Shown: positions 1 to 8,973 of the stretch, piece after piece | Numbering within the stretch: the first letter of the stretch is position 1 | Layout: each line of letters starts with the position of its first letter | From: Temnothorax longispinosus | Lineage: Eukaryota; Arthropoda; Insecta; Hymenoptera; Formicidae | Length of the DNA: 64,000 bases | NCBI RefSeq assembly: GCF_030848805.1 | Contig: NC_092367.1 | Span: forward strand, 15,309,692 to 15,373,691 | Reading direction: 5' to 3' | The notes under the pieces: model-generated | Databases searched by the model: none | What the model was told of the DNA's origin: nothing | What the model saw: only the letters and a program-made list of their open reading frames with translations | Made by a program: the position numbers and the translations under genes

Positions 1-1
1 C

Positions 2-125
2 CGGAATTGGAGCACGGAATTGTACCGCGATATTTCCCAGTTCACGGGAATGCCGTGTATAAAGATCGAGCAGAATTCAAAATTTGTCTTTGAAATGTCT
101 AACGCCAAGGATATTGCGAGAAAAG
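2..125 (+). CDS. Partial exon of an unidentified protein at the left edge
   Basis: Frame 2 is open from the window edge to a good splice donor (AG|GTACGC at 125/126) and reads RNWSTELYRDISQFTGMPCI and onward to SNAKDIARK, 41 codons plus one base. The other two forward frames hit stops. The mixed charged and hydrophobic composition and the clean donor argue for a real exon. I do not recognise the family; a loose resemblance to small kinetochore proteins is not enough to name it. The exon ends in phase 1, which does not fit the phase-0 start of the next exon-like block at 249, so either an exon is missing, the locus is damaged, or the two blocks belong to different transcripts. Confidence 0.45.
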
Positions 126-248
126 GTACGCGATAGAGATATTGATAGACGACGGTCACGGAAAATTAGGAAAATGTGTACTGCGTAACTTTATCGATGT
201 ACGTAACATGTTATCGCAATATGTATTGACAATTTGAATAATGTAAAG

Positions 249-320
249 CACTTTTTGAAGAGCTGTAAGCACCATGTCGATTGCTACTTTTCCTATCTAA
301 AGCAGGCCGACGAAGTGAAG
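249..320 (+). CDS. Probable internal exon, unidentified protein
   Basis: The segment is flanked by AG at 247-248 and a donor AAG|GTAATT at 320/321. In one frame it reads 24 codons (HFLKSCKHHVDCYFSYLKQA, then DEVK). It starts and ends in phase 0, matching the phase-0 start of the block at 628. The residue mix looks protein-like although the surroundings are AT-rich. Function is unknown. The polypyrimidine tract before the acceptor is poor, so the 5' boundary could also be 261. Confidence 0.4.
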
Positions 321-627
321 GTAATTAAAACATTATTAGAATAAAATAAAATGTCTGTCAAAATTTATTATGACTTATAACGCTTCATTGTCAGTAAAAT
401 GCACTGTTAACAGGATGGGGAAGATTTACTTATTAATATAAATAATAAGTTAATTAATACTTTTTTTATTTTTTAGAAATTATTTTTAGAAGCTGAACAC
501 GCTTATATATATATTACAATTCTGATGTTAGTTTGATCGAGTTAACAATGTTGGGAATAAGAGATATAAACATCACAAAATTGTATAACGTTATACTTTA
601 TTTGCACTATAATCTTGATAAAACGAG

Positions 628-978
628 GCCTTACAAATTGTCCACGACTGTGATGAAAGCGAAATAGCGTCGCCGACTTTAATTAGAAGATTTAATAAGT
701 ATTTCGAACCTTTCCTGAAGATGGATTTGACTTCGGCGTTGCTGCAGCTTAGTGAATTCCAAAACGAATTTGCATGGGACATATATGTGGAACAGGATGA
801 CAAAGATGACATAGAAATCTACGATGATGATTCGGATGACGAGAATACGGGAGTTATGATACAATATCTTTATCGAGGCGATAAATTGACGAGGAGTAAT
901 GGAAATGAGACTCAAAACGATAGCATGGAAAATGGAAATAAGGAGATAGCTTTGGATGAAAATGAAATGGAAACATAA
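628..978 (+). CDS. Terminal exon with acidic C-terminus, unidentified protein
   Basis: From an acceptor at 626-627 the frame is open for 116 codons to TAA at 976-978. It starts ALQIVHDCDESEIASPTLIR, continues through the methionine at 721 and ends in a strongly acidic, asparagine-rich tail (EQDDKDDIEIYDDDSDDEN around codons 57-75). The phase matches the exon ending at 320. A polyadenylation signal AATAAA lies about 210 bases downstream at 1187-1192. Acidic low-complexity tails occur in chromatin and kinetochore proteins, but no domain is recognisable. Translation might instead start at 721, giving an 85-residue product; the upstream open frame and compatible phase favour the exon model. Confidence 0.5.
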   Translation, partial: ALQIVHDCDESEIASPTLIRRFNKYFEPFLKMDLTSALLQLSEFQNEFAWDIYVEQDDKDDIEIYDDDSDDENTGVMIQYLYRGDKLTRSNGNETQNDSMENGNKEIALDENEMET

Positions 979-1149
979 TGTCAAAGGAGCAAAGATATTT
1001 TTAGAAGACATAAGAGGAAATTGTGTCATAGAGGACATAATTTAAGTTGTACAAATATATAACTAGTCGTTAAAGACGAGCAAAGTTATGTTGCTGAAAA
1101 AAGTCATAGAATAATATTAAAATAATTTAAAAAATAGACAAACGTAAAA

Positions 1150-1172
1150 ATATATATATATATATATATATA
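1150..1172. repeat. (TA)n microsatellite
   Basis: About 11 TA units lie in the 3' flank of the left-edge gene, just before its probable poly(A) signal. Confidence 0.9.
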
Positions 1173-1186
1173 ATGTTTCGGACATC

Positions 1187-1192
1187 AATAAA
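1187..1192 (+). promoter_or_regulatory. Polyadenylation signal AATAAA
   Basis: A canonical hexamer about 210 bases after the stop at 978, followed by T-rich sequence. It is the best candidate for the 3' end of the left-edge gene. Confidence 0.5.
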
Positions 1193-1843
1193 TCTTTGTA
1201 AAAATTTTCTGATTCTTTAATTATTTTTTATCTTTTCACATTTAATATATTAATGGGCGCACATATTACATTTTTTTCTACTGGAGAGCGGAGTTTATTG
1301 TGATTAATTTTCATAATTATTTGGTTTCTCTTTCTCATTCTTTTACTCCGTTCATTTATCTATACTGGTTTTCATTTTTTATATTAAGCACATATATTTT
1401 TGCTCTCTATTTAATATTAAAATTATCATTTTAGCGATTCAAATTGATATGAGTGCCGCTATAAGTTACATATATAGAAAGCATAGTGTACAATATATTA
1501 AAACTAAGCATATATTGAAAGCTTTTTAATTTGACTTCTTTTTCTTTCTTTTCTTTCTGTTTCTATTGTAAGAAAAATCAAACTAGAGAAGTTGAAATCT
1601 CATTCGATATGACAAAAACCTTATCGTGAAATAAAATATACATGTATATATATTTGTTTGAATTTCACTTTTCTCGAATAACATATATAGTATATATACA
1701 CATAAATACGAGTCGCCTTGACGAATTAAGAATTCACAGTGTAATATTCGTTTTGAGATACTCAACACATATATTATATATATATGTACTATAAATTTAT
1801 ATTGCAAGTTTATTTTTATATAAATTATTATTTTGTTTGTTCT
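1193..1843. other. AT-rich intergenic stretch, no gene seen
   Basis: The sequence is simple AT-rich DNA with several short TATA runs. I see no exon-like block, RNA gene or repeat structure. Confidence 0.5.
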
Positions 1844-2379
1844 CTTTATAAAAATGTATTTGCGTTATGTCCAGTGTCGTCCAGTGAATAAAAATACTGT
1901 AAAAGAAGAATCTTTTACTTGCTTTTATTGTTAGATATAAGCAAAATCGAATAAATGCTTAGTGAATAAGTAAATGTTACATTTTTATGTATCTACATTT
2001 ATAATTGCAAGAGAAGAACAAAGCTCATATATTCGTTGGACACGATGGAACATGATAATTCCAACAGTTCAAGTATTTATTTTTATTTTTATATATAAAG
2101 AGAGTTTATAATAAATCGTATGCTTTCGTAAAATTATATTTAATTAAATACTTTATAACATATACTTTAATCAAATATAATTTTAGTTAATTATTAATTT
2201 TGTTAATTATTAACTTTGTCCTTCTCTTGCAATTATAAATGTAGATACATAAAAATGTAATATTTACTTATTCACTAAGCATTTATTCGATTTTGCGTAT
2301 ATCTAACAATAAAAGCAAGTAAAAAATTCTTCTTTTACAGTATTTTTATTCACTGGACATAACGCAAATTTTTATAAAT
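1844..2379. repeat. Foldback 1: inverted duplication, arms about 170 bp
   Basis: The left arm (about 1844-2023) reappears as its reverse complement at about 2213-2379 with a 190-bp spacer. Anchors are GTCCAGTGAATAAAAATACT at the outer end and AATTGCAAGAGAAG at the inner end. The arms differ by scattered substitutions and small indels (the left arm repeats GTCCAGTG twice), so this is an old genomic inversion-duplication, not an assembly echo. No coding content is visible. Confidence 0.85.
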
Positions 2380-2551
2380 GTATAGGTACATACGATACTC
2401 TTTCTCTCTAATAAACAGACAATTTTGTCAAACACGAGAAAGTGAGGTAGAGGAAAAGACAACGCGGTACTGTGTCTTGGGACTAGTTTAAAGATATTCG
2501 TTATTAATAACAGATTCGCCGTCGAAGTAATCTTTTCGCTCGCTTGAAAAG

Positions 2552-2878
2552 ATGGGTTTGTCATCTAGAGATCTGCATTCTTATGCAAGACGAGGTATTT
2601 AATTATTTCACGTTTTTTTCATTAAAATACAACATTTTCTCTTTTTAAACTTATATTTAAAAGAAAGTTTTATATTAAATGCTGTACAAAACTTTCAAAA
2701 TTAATTTCTTATTATTTGAATATTTATATATTTTTTATCTTTTATATATCTTTCTGATCTTTCAGAAGCTACACGTGTATTCGATATCAGTTTAGAATTG
2801 AATGTGGATTTTGATCAAAGAGTTCTTAAAGGAAAAGCGATTTTAGCTATAGAAGCGAAACCTTGAAGTAAAGAAGTA
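2552..2878 (+). pseudogene. Leukotriene A4 hydrolase-like 5' fragment
   Basis: Two exons in splice phase are visible. Exon 1 (2552-2594) starts with ATG and reads MGLSSRDLHSYARR up to a donor CGAG|GTATTT. Exon 2 (2766-2878) follows TTTCAG and reads EATRVFDISLELNVDFDQRV, then LKGKAILAIEAKP, a TGA stop and SKEV, before GTAAGT. This corresponds to the first strands of the N-terminal domain of leukotriene A4 hydrolase / aminopeptidase B-like M1 zinc metallopeptidases. The in-frame TGA at about 2863-2865 and the absence of the catalytic HExxH exons show it is non-functional. Retained introns mean it arose by DNA duplication, not retroposition. The 150 bp before the ATG may be copied promoter and 5' UTR. 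Family assignment is by motif memory. Confidence 0.6.
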
Positions 2879-2947
2879 GTAAGTAAATACTTTTTCTGTA
2901 CTACGCAAAAGTTTTGATTAATACGTAACATGAGGAAATTAGATTTT

Positions 2948-3168
2948 AGATATTTACCAACTAGACGTATCAACAGTTAAAGAATATTTCTACAAAAATT
3001 AAATTTTTTAATATTTAACGATTGTCTGTTAACAATCCTTCTTTATTCTCTAGTAACAAAATTGTTAATGCACTTCCTAATACATTATCATCAGGTCCAA
3101 AATAACGTGTTAAATCATTTTTGTAGAAATATTCTTTAACTGTTGATACGTCTAGTTGGTAAATATCT
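2948..3168. repeat. Foldback 2: inverted repeat, arms about 53 bp
   Basis: The arm 2948-3000 (core ACTAGACGTATCAACAGTTA) is repeated in reverse complement at 3117-3168 with almost no mismatches, around a 116-bp spacer. A transcript would form a long hairpin. Terminal target-site duplications are not obvious. Confidence 0.85.
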
Positions 3169-3227
3169 TTCAATCAAACAGTTTCTAAATGCTTATATAC
3201 AAGTCCTTGCCGACTATTGAAATCAAG

Positions 3228-3438
3228 AAAGCTCAGCCGCCTATCGGTGAAAGCTTGTTGTGCTTTTCTTCATGCTGGTAGCACGTGTTCACCGCGCGCG
3301 GCCGGCTACCGTGCCGCTGGCGCGCTCGCTCCGGCAGGTCATGGAGAACGGGTTGCCGTTTGGCAGGGGCGCGCTCGTATGCGCTTGGTGTGGCGGTTGA
3401 GCCGCCGTCTGTTAGGGCGCTCATAGCTGCCACATTAG
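3228..3438. other. GC-rich insert in AT-rich DNA
   Basis: About 210 bp of very GC-rich, CpG-rich sequence with sharp edges sits in DNA that is otherwise mostly AT. It is open in more than one frame, which is expected from its composition and is no evidence for coding. It could be the head of a short interspersed element, a fragment of a CpG-rich exon, or a transferred promoter piece. I do not recognise it. Confidence 0.5.
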
Positions 3439-3536
3439 TGATCGATGAATACTTACAGAAAGAGAGAGGTTCGAAGATGTTAAACGAAATAAAGGAAGAA
3501 GTTGCATTAATTCTTCACCTGAATGTTGATACTTGA
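3439..3536 (+). pseudogene. Exon-like fragment, unidentified
   Basis: After CACATTAG the frame reads IDEYLQKERGSKMLNEIKEE, then VALILHLNVDT and TGA, a charged helix-like peptide of 31 residues. Codon composition looks protein-like, but no partner exon is found and no domain is recognisable. It lies directly against the GC-rich insert and may be part of the same duplicated fragment. Confidence 0.25.
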
Positions 3537-3657
3537 TAGAATAATAGGCGATTGAAAAAAAGAGCAGCAGTGTTTTTCTAAATTGAGAAAAGTAATTTTA
3601 TGTTTTCAGGTTTTTATTTCGCTTTTTATAGAGTTAAACATATAATTATTTTTGAAA

Positions 3658-4262
3658 GGACTCCGCTATATCCTTACGGAAATTGAGTTTTGGTAAAATT
3701 AACTGAAACTTTGGAAATAAATAGTTTATATAATGCTGATCAAAAGTCACAATGGGCAAGATTCACAATAATCAACCGTTTAGATGCTATCAAAAGTTAA
3801 AATAAGGCGTTACGTCAGTACTATTGTGGGACAGTGGATTGCAACGTATTGTTCTACAGAATCACAACTTATTCTTTTTGTTAATATAAAAAAATATGTA
3901 TTTATGTAAAGAAAATATGTATACATGCAAATGTATATACATATTATATGAATTATAATCTTATAACATAACTGACGTACATGTATATAGCATGTACATA
4001 TTTTCTTTCACATATTTTTGTATTTAAAAAAAAAATAAGTTGTGTGAGTTATTCTGTAGAATAATACATTGCAATCCACTTGCAATCCTACAATAGTGTA
4101 CTGACATAACGCCTTATTTTGACTTTTGAACGCAGATAACATCTAAACGATTAATTATTGTGAATCTTGCCCATTGACTTTTCATCAGCATTACATAAAT
4201 TATAATTTATTTCCAAAGTTTTAGCTAATTTTACCGAAACCCAATTTCCGTAGGGATATATG
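3658..4262. repeat. Foldback 3: 600-bp inverted duplication
   Basis: The arms (about 3658-3885 and 4020-4262) are reverse complements with moderate divergence. Shared blocks include GGCAAGATTCACAATAAT versus its complement near 4160, and the inverted AAGGCGTTA block. The AT-rich centre, with repeated ATGTACATA-type words, is itself partly palindromic. It is non-coding and more diverged than foldbacks 2 and 6, so probably older. Confidence 0.8.
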
Positions 4263-4315
4263 GCATGGCGAGGTCTTTTGTTAATGCAACACCATAACAT
4301 CTCATTATATTCTTC

Positions 4316-4378
4316 TATAATTTAACTGGTCTTCGAGAGTTAGAACTTTCTCAATTTGAATATATACATTCTTTTTTA
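4316..4378 (+). pseudogene. Leucine-rich-repeat-like remnant
   Basis: One frame reads YNLTGLRELELSQFEYIHSF, which fits the LxxLxxLxLS pattern of a leucine-rich repeat. There is no good acceptor or donor, and the frame closes soon after. It may be an exon, or a decayed exon, of the LRR gene whose clearer exons lie at 5530-7490. Confidence 0.3.
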
Positions 4379-5031
4379 ATTATTAGATTTACAAATTATA
4401 TGATTTGTGTTACAATCCGAAATAAATTGCGAGTCTCAAACTGAAAGACATATATTTGTCCTTCTTAAACGAATCTTTCTTTTGAATATATAACATTATC
4501 GGACATTCGATATACTATTTGTACTATTTGTGAATTTCTGTATTATTGGCGAGATATATGTGCTGTATTTTGTGCATATACATATACAAAATAAAAGAAA
4601 TAGATTACAGGACTCTTGCAAAAATATGTGATTAATTCCATGTGACACAGAATTCCGTGCCTCTTTCTCCTATATATTTGTTTGAAAAATAAATTATTCA
4701 AAAATATATAGATATTATATAATAAAAAGGAGTACTATTATCAAAATCGTATTTGAAAATAATTAATATGATATCTATCAAAACTAATAACAATATATAT
4801 ACACTATTTGCGTATTTAGACACATTAAGAAGTCTGCACATAATGTCATATAAGAATGTTGTGAGATACGAAATTTAAGGTAAGTTAAATAGCTGCATAG
4901 AAAGAGACAAGTTGTCTTTGAAATTTCATATTATTGCAATAATATAATAATCACAATCATCACAATATAAAACATCATTATAGTTGAAAATGTTGAGAGT
5001 TATTTGAATAAGAGTTATCTGAATTGTAGTG

Positions 5032-5033
<2 letters not shown>

Positions 5034-5068
<35 letters not shown>
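5034..5068. repeat. (TA)n microsatellite
   Basis: A run of about 17 TA units followed by further broken TA runs to about 5102. Confidence 0.9.
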
Positions 5069-5070
<2 letters not shown>

Positions 5071-5140
5071 TATATATATAATATTGTATATATGTATATA
5101 TGTTCGACATTTCGAACGTCGTATTCTGCAGTCATATACG

Positions 5141-5509
5141 TTGCAGGCAAAATCAGGCATTTTACAAAAAGCCGACATAACGAGAATTTTAGATAAGAAA
5201 TAAGAGTTTGGAAATGATTTTTGTACATAATATAATAAAAAAAATTTTGCAAATGTGTGCGTGGGCGAGGGAGGGCTCCGCCCTTCCCCCGTCTACATGT
5301 GTACTGTTTATACACACATATCAGCAAATTATTTTCCATAACACTGACATAAACTCTTATACATCTTAAACATTTAAGCGAAATCTAAATGATGCATTAT
5401 AAGTAGGTACATGCGCATGATATTGTGCCGGCTTTTTGTAAAATGCCTGATTTTGACTTAGGTATTTTATAAAATGCCTGGTTTTGTATTATGCCTGCAA
5501 TATATACAA
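5141..5509. repeat. Foldback 4: inverted repeat with doubled right arm
   Basis: The word around AAATCAGGCATTTTACAAAA (5150-5169) occurs as its complement at 5431-5451. The right side then continues into a second, slightly diverged copy (5461-5509) that ends in ATGCCTGCAA, matching TTGCAGGCAA at 5141. The structure is therefore an inverted repeat whose right arm carries a local direct duplication. The spacer contains a small GC-rich snapback (GAGGGCTCCGCCCTTC near 5270). Confidence 0.7.
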
Positions 5510-5529
5510 AAGTTATATATTTTTCTCAG

Positions 5530-7490
5530 AATTAGATCTGACAAAATGATTCTACATGAAGACGAAGGATTTTTGTATCTGAAAACACTAAATGATTTAG
5601 ATTTTAGAACAATTAAACCTTTATTGCACATTTATAGATACTCGACGCATTTGCAAAATATTGCAATAAACTCAACTTATGCGGGTGTTAGATTTGCGTA
5701 TTCTATTGCTTTTAGATCTAGACCGCGTAGTTGCAATAAAGTTGAGAAATTTATGACATAACTTAGAAGTACTAATACTAAGGTTCTGTTGTGTTATAGT
5801 TCAGGACATTAATGATCTCGCTGACTGTAAGAATTTACGAAAATTATGGATTGTCTTGTAAGTTCTTTTTATAATCTTAGCTTGCCACATTTCGGCCCAG
5901 TGGACCGTTGAAAGCGCGCGCGCGTTTTTCGGTTTTCTAGTTTTCACATAACAACATAATTTTCCATTTTTCTTATAATAAGTTTAGTTTAAATTTATAT
6001 CATTTTCTTGACCTGATATTATCATAAACATCTTATTCAAAGTCGGTATTTCCAATTTCTAAAGTACAAGCTTAAAATTATTAATTAGAATAAAAATGAC
6101 AATGCGACAAAGTCTCACGGATCGGAGTGTGGCGAATTAAGGACTCAAAAATAAGTGGCTATAGCTGGAATTAATTTTCTTTTAAAATACATATTACCGT
6201 TTTATCAAAATTTGTGTTTGCTTCTCTTGCGAGCATCTCAAAAAAGTTATATTAATTTTATCTTTGCAATATTAAAACACTGTAAAAATTATATAATTTT
6301 AGTAATAAAATGGTTAGTTAGTCTCTTTTCTGATAAATGCAATCGAAAAATGACTAATATGAAACTTGTAGAGGATGAAAATACCTACCATTAGCCGCAC
6401 CTTACATCGAAATTCATTGAAAATTGCATACAGTAGAGAGCCCGAAAGTCATGTGATCGGCACGAAATAGTCATTTTAATTTAAGAAATTGTTCAGTTAC
6501 ATTAATTATTGCATATTAGTCATTTTTCGATTGCATTTATCAGAAAAAAGACAGAAGTGAAAAACGCGCCGAGTTCCGAACGCTCGACTCGACACGCACG
6601 ACTTCCGGAGGCTCTCCTCGGCTCAATTTTTGACGAATCGGAACGAGTCACCGCTCATTTTCTTTGTTTTTTCAAGCCCTACAACTTTCTCACTAGCGAA
6701 AAAGTGCTATCTATTAATCGAAACGAGATAAATGCAAAAAACCGCGAAAATTTTGGTTTCCCCTCCTACCCTCAAAAAGCTCTGGGTCAAATAACACGAC
6801 AACTCAGAAATAAGCTTTTTTAAACACCCCCTACACGCCTAAAAAGAAATAAAAAAGTTCGCATCACTTTCGACCTCAAATGTCTAATTTGACTGGCCAA
6901 CAATTACATCTTTATTATGTACTAGCTGGTTACCCGGGCTTCGCCCGGGAGTCGTTTTTCTTCAAACGACTTCATTTGTGTTTTAATATCCTTAATCGAA
7001 AAAAATTCCTTTATCAGTTCGGATACCAATTCCCAAAAAGATCGGTAACAAAAAACTATACAGTTTATGGCACTCCCTGGGAAATTCTACCCCTATTTTG
7101 TATACAATTTTTTAAGATTTGGTCAATTATTTCCCGAAAAATTGGAAAAATTTCGGATACCGGTTCTCAAAAAAATCGATAACGAAAAACTATACACTCT
7201 ATAACACTCCCCGGAAAATTCTACCCCTATTTTATATACTTTTGGTAAAAATTCGGTCGAATAGTTTAAGAGTGTATAAAGAACATACATACATACATAC
7301 AGACATTCTATTTTATATATATAGATAAACATTTATAACACCTGACAGATATTCCATAATTTTGGAACAATGTCCAAAACTGCAAGAGTTTCATCTCATA
7401 TTCTGTAATATTAGCGATGATTTCACTAATGAATGGAAGGAAAGATGTCCGCATGTGTATATATATATACACATCCGTCTATATATATGA
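5530..7490 (+). CDS. LRR protein, F-box/AMN1 type (partial model)
   Basis: Three exon blocks are visible. Block 1 starts after TTTTTCTCAG (5530), reads IRSDKMILHEDEGFLYLKTL onward and stays open to 5761; its donor is unclear. Block 2 (5805-5857) reads DINDLADCKNLRKLWIV and ends in |GTAAGT, phase 2. Block 3 (7349-7490) joins in phase to give LYSIILEQCPKLQEFHLIFC, then NISDDFTNEWKERCPHV and TGA at 7488. The Cx2Lx2LxLxxC pattern is that of cysteine-containing leucine-rich repeats, as in F-box/LRR substrate receptors and AMN1. No F-box is seen; upstream exons may lie before 5530 or be lost. The last residues (YIYIHIRLYI) are encoded by a TA microsatellite. The 1.49-kb second intron is filled with repeats. 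It may be a decaying gene. Confidence 0.5.
6325..6552. repeat. Foldback 5: inverted repeat, arms about 40 bp
   Basis: CTGATAAATGCAATCGAAAA (6330-6349) and its flanks recur as the reverse complement at about 6510-6552, with a 150-bp spacer. It lies inside the LRR gene's second intron, directly before the dispersed-repeat-like segment. Confidence 0.8.
6553..7330. mobile_element. Probable interspersed repeat with internal tandem unit
   Basis: A segment of distinct composition fills the intron. It contains ACCCGGGCTTCGCCCGGG (about 6933-6950), a snapback word I associate with dispersed non-autonomous elements of arthropods and other invertebrates. Next come two diverged tandem copies of a roughly 130-bp unit (about 6997-7130 and 7136-7265; both contain AAATTCTACCCCTATTTT). 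It ends in ACATACATACATACAT and a TATATATATAGATA tail like that of some non-LTR elements. There is no open frame for a transposase or reverse transcriptase. Class assignment is tentative. Confidence 0.5.
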
Positions 7491-7885
7491 CTGATAATTT
7501 GAATAGCTTTATTGTTTATCATTTTAGAATATACGTAAATAAATATACATATACATATATAAATTTTAAAAATTATCTGGTAAATTAAATAGTAAAAGAA
7601 GTTAATGTCTAATAAAAACGATACCCACATTTATTGATAATTTATTTTTTAATTTATTTATTTGTACAGTTTTTTCTCTCTTTTCTTTTTCACAATTTGA
7701 TTCTTTTGGACGATGGTCATGTATATATGATCAAAGTTGCAGTATATGCCATTTAAAAATTCTTTTTATATCGATGGAATAGGTTGCACTGGTGAATAAA
7801 TGCACAAACATTTAAAAAATGTAATGTATTTATAAAAACGTAGGATATAGAATTATACATATATCGTATTAGGAAGTCAACACAT

Positions 7886-8110
7886 TCAATTTTTGTTCAG
7901 CACTGATTCCATATTCGTAATTTTCGGCAATAACCAGCTTGCTTTTAACGATTGATTTATTTCATCGAAGTACGTTTGAATTGCATTCGTCGCTTCTTCC
8001 TGAACGAAGTTTACAATCGTGTTCTTAAAGAACGGAGTTATGACATTGACGAAAACGTGTTTATCCAATCCACTAGTCCGTTCTTATTTTCGATTATCAC
8101 TTTAATCTTA
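7886..8110 (-). pseudogene. Last exon of a group-7-allergen-like gene, left copy
   Basis: On the minus strand, after an acceptor TTATTACAG, the exon reads in phase 2 as KIKVIIENKNGLVD. It then shifts frame and continues as DKHVFVNVITPFFKNTIVNF to TAG or an equivalent stop near 7886. It aligns, with the same intron phase, to the last exon of the intact gene at 11322-11538 (KYDIKFEGHLLDPLVNIL region). The shift is caused by a tandem five-base duplication (TGGAT TGGAT) near 8070. No upstream exons are present within the arm, so this copy cannot be expressed as a normal protein. Confidence 0.65.
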
Positions 8111-8745
8111 CTGTAATAATATAACGCTTATTTGAGTTAATTGAGTAATTAAGCTTATAAAAGATTTCTTCATACAGATAACATAAATATATTACGAGAA
8201 AGATATGGATTCTACACAATAATTTGTGTAGATTAATAGACATTGCCCTGGAACTTGTAACTCGAACTTGTCGAGAGATAAAGTGTGATTCATTGAGTTG
8301 AATCTGACGACAGTTTGTTAATAGCTATTAAAAAAAATGAGACAAAAAATCTTATATTTAAAGGTACTTTTCAAGTTTGAATTTTTGTGGCTCACGGTGC
8401 CCCGGTCTCCTTTATATACTACATGATATACTATATTGATGATACTATATTTTTCTTTGTATTTAGGGAACGTACAGTTTTACCGTAAACCTGGTCTTTT
8501 TCAATTTGAAGGGCCGCATTCTAGTTTTGTCGGCAAATGTACGCGTTAAAACTGTCGTCAGATTCAACTCAATGAATCACACTTTATCTCTCGACAAGTT
8601 CGAGTTACAAATTCCAGGGTAAAGTCTATTAATCGCAAATTATTGTGTAATAGAATCCATATCTTTCTCATAATATATTTATGTTATCTGTATAAAGAAA
8701 TCTTTTATAAGCTTAATTATTCAACTACGCATTATATTATTACAG

Positions 8746-8973
8746 TAAGATTAAAGTGATACTCGAAAATAAGAACGGACTAGTGGATTAGGTAAACACG
8801 TTTATATCGTCAATGTTATAACTCCGTTCTTTAAGAACACGATTGTAAACTTCGTTCAGGAAGAAGCGACGAATGCAATTTAAACATACTTCGATGAAAT
8901 AAATCAATCGATAAAAGCAAGCTGGTTACTGCCGAAAATTACGAATATGGAATCAGTGCTGAACAAAAATTGA
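8746..8973 (+). pseudogene. Last exon of a group-7-allergen-like gene, right copy
   Basis: This is the mirror image of the left copy, on the plus strand, with the same acceptor and the same five-base microduplication (TGGAT followed by TAGGT here). It carries an additional nonsense change: the codon that is CAA in the left copy is TAA at about 8881. Sharing the frameshift shows that inactivation preceded the inverted duplication; the private stop came later. It points toward the intact relative. Confidence 0.65.

Noticed and set aside
4926..5339. Minus-strand open frame of 137 codons with a YIYIYI run
   Set aside because: It is translated TA microsatellite and low-complexity DNA.
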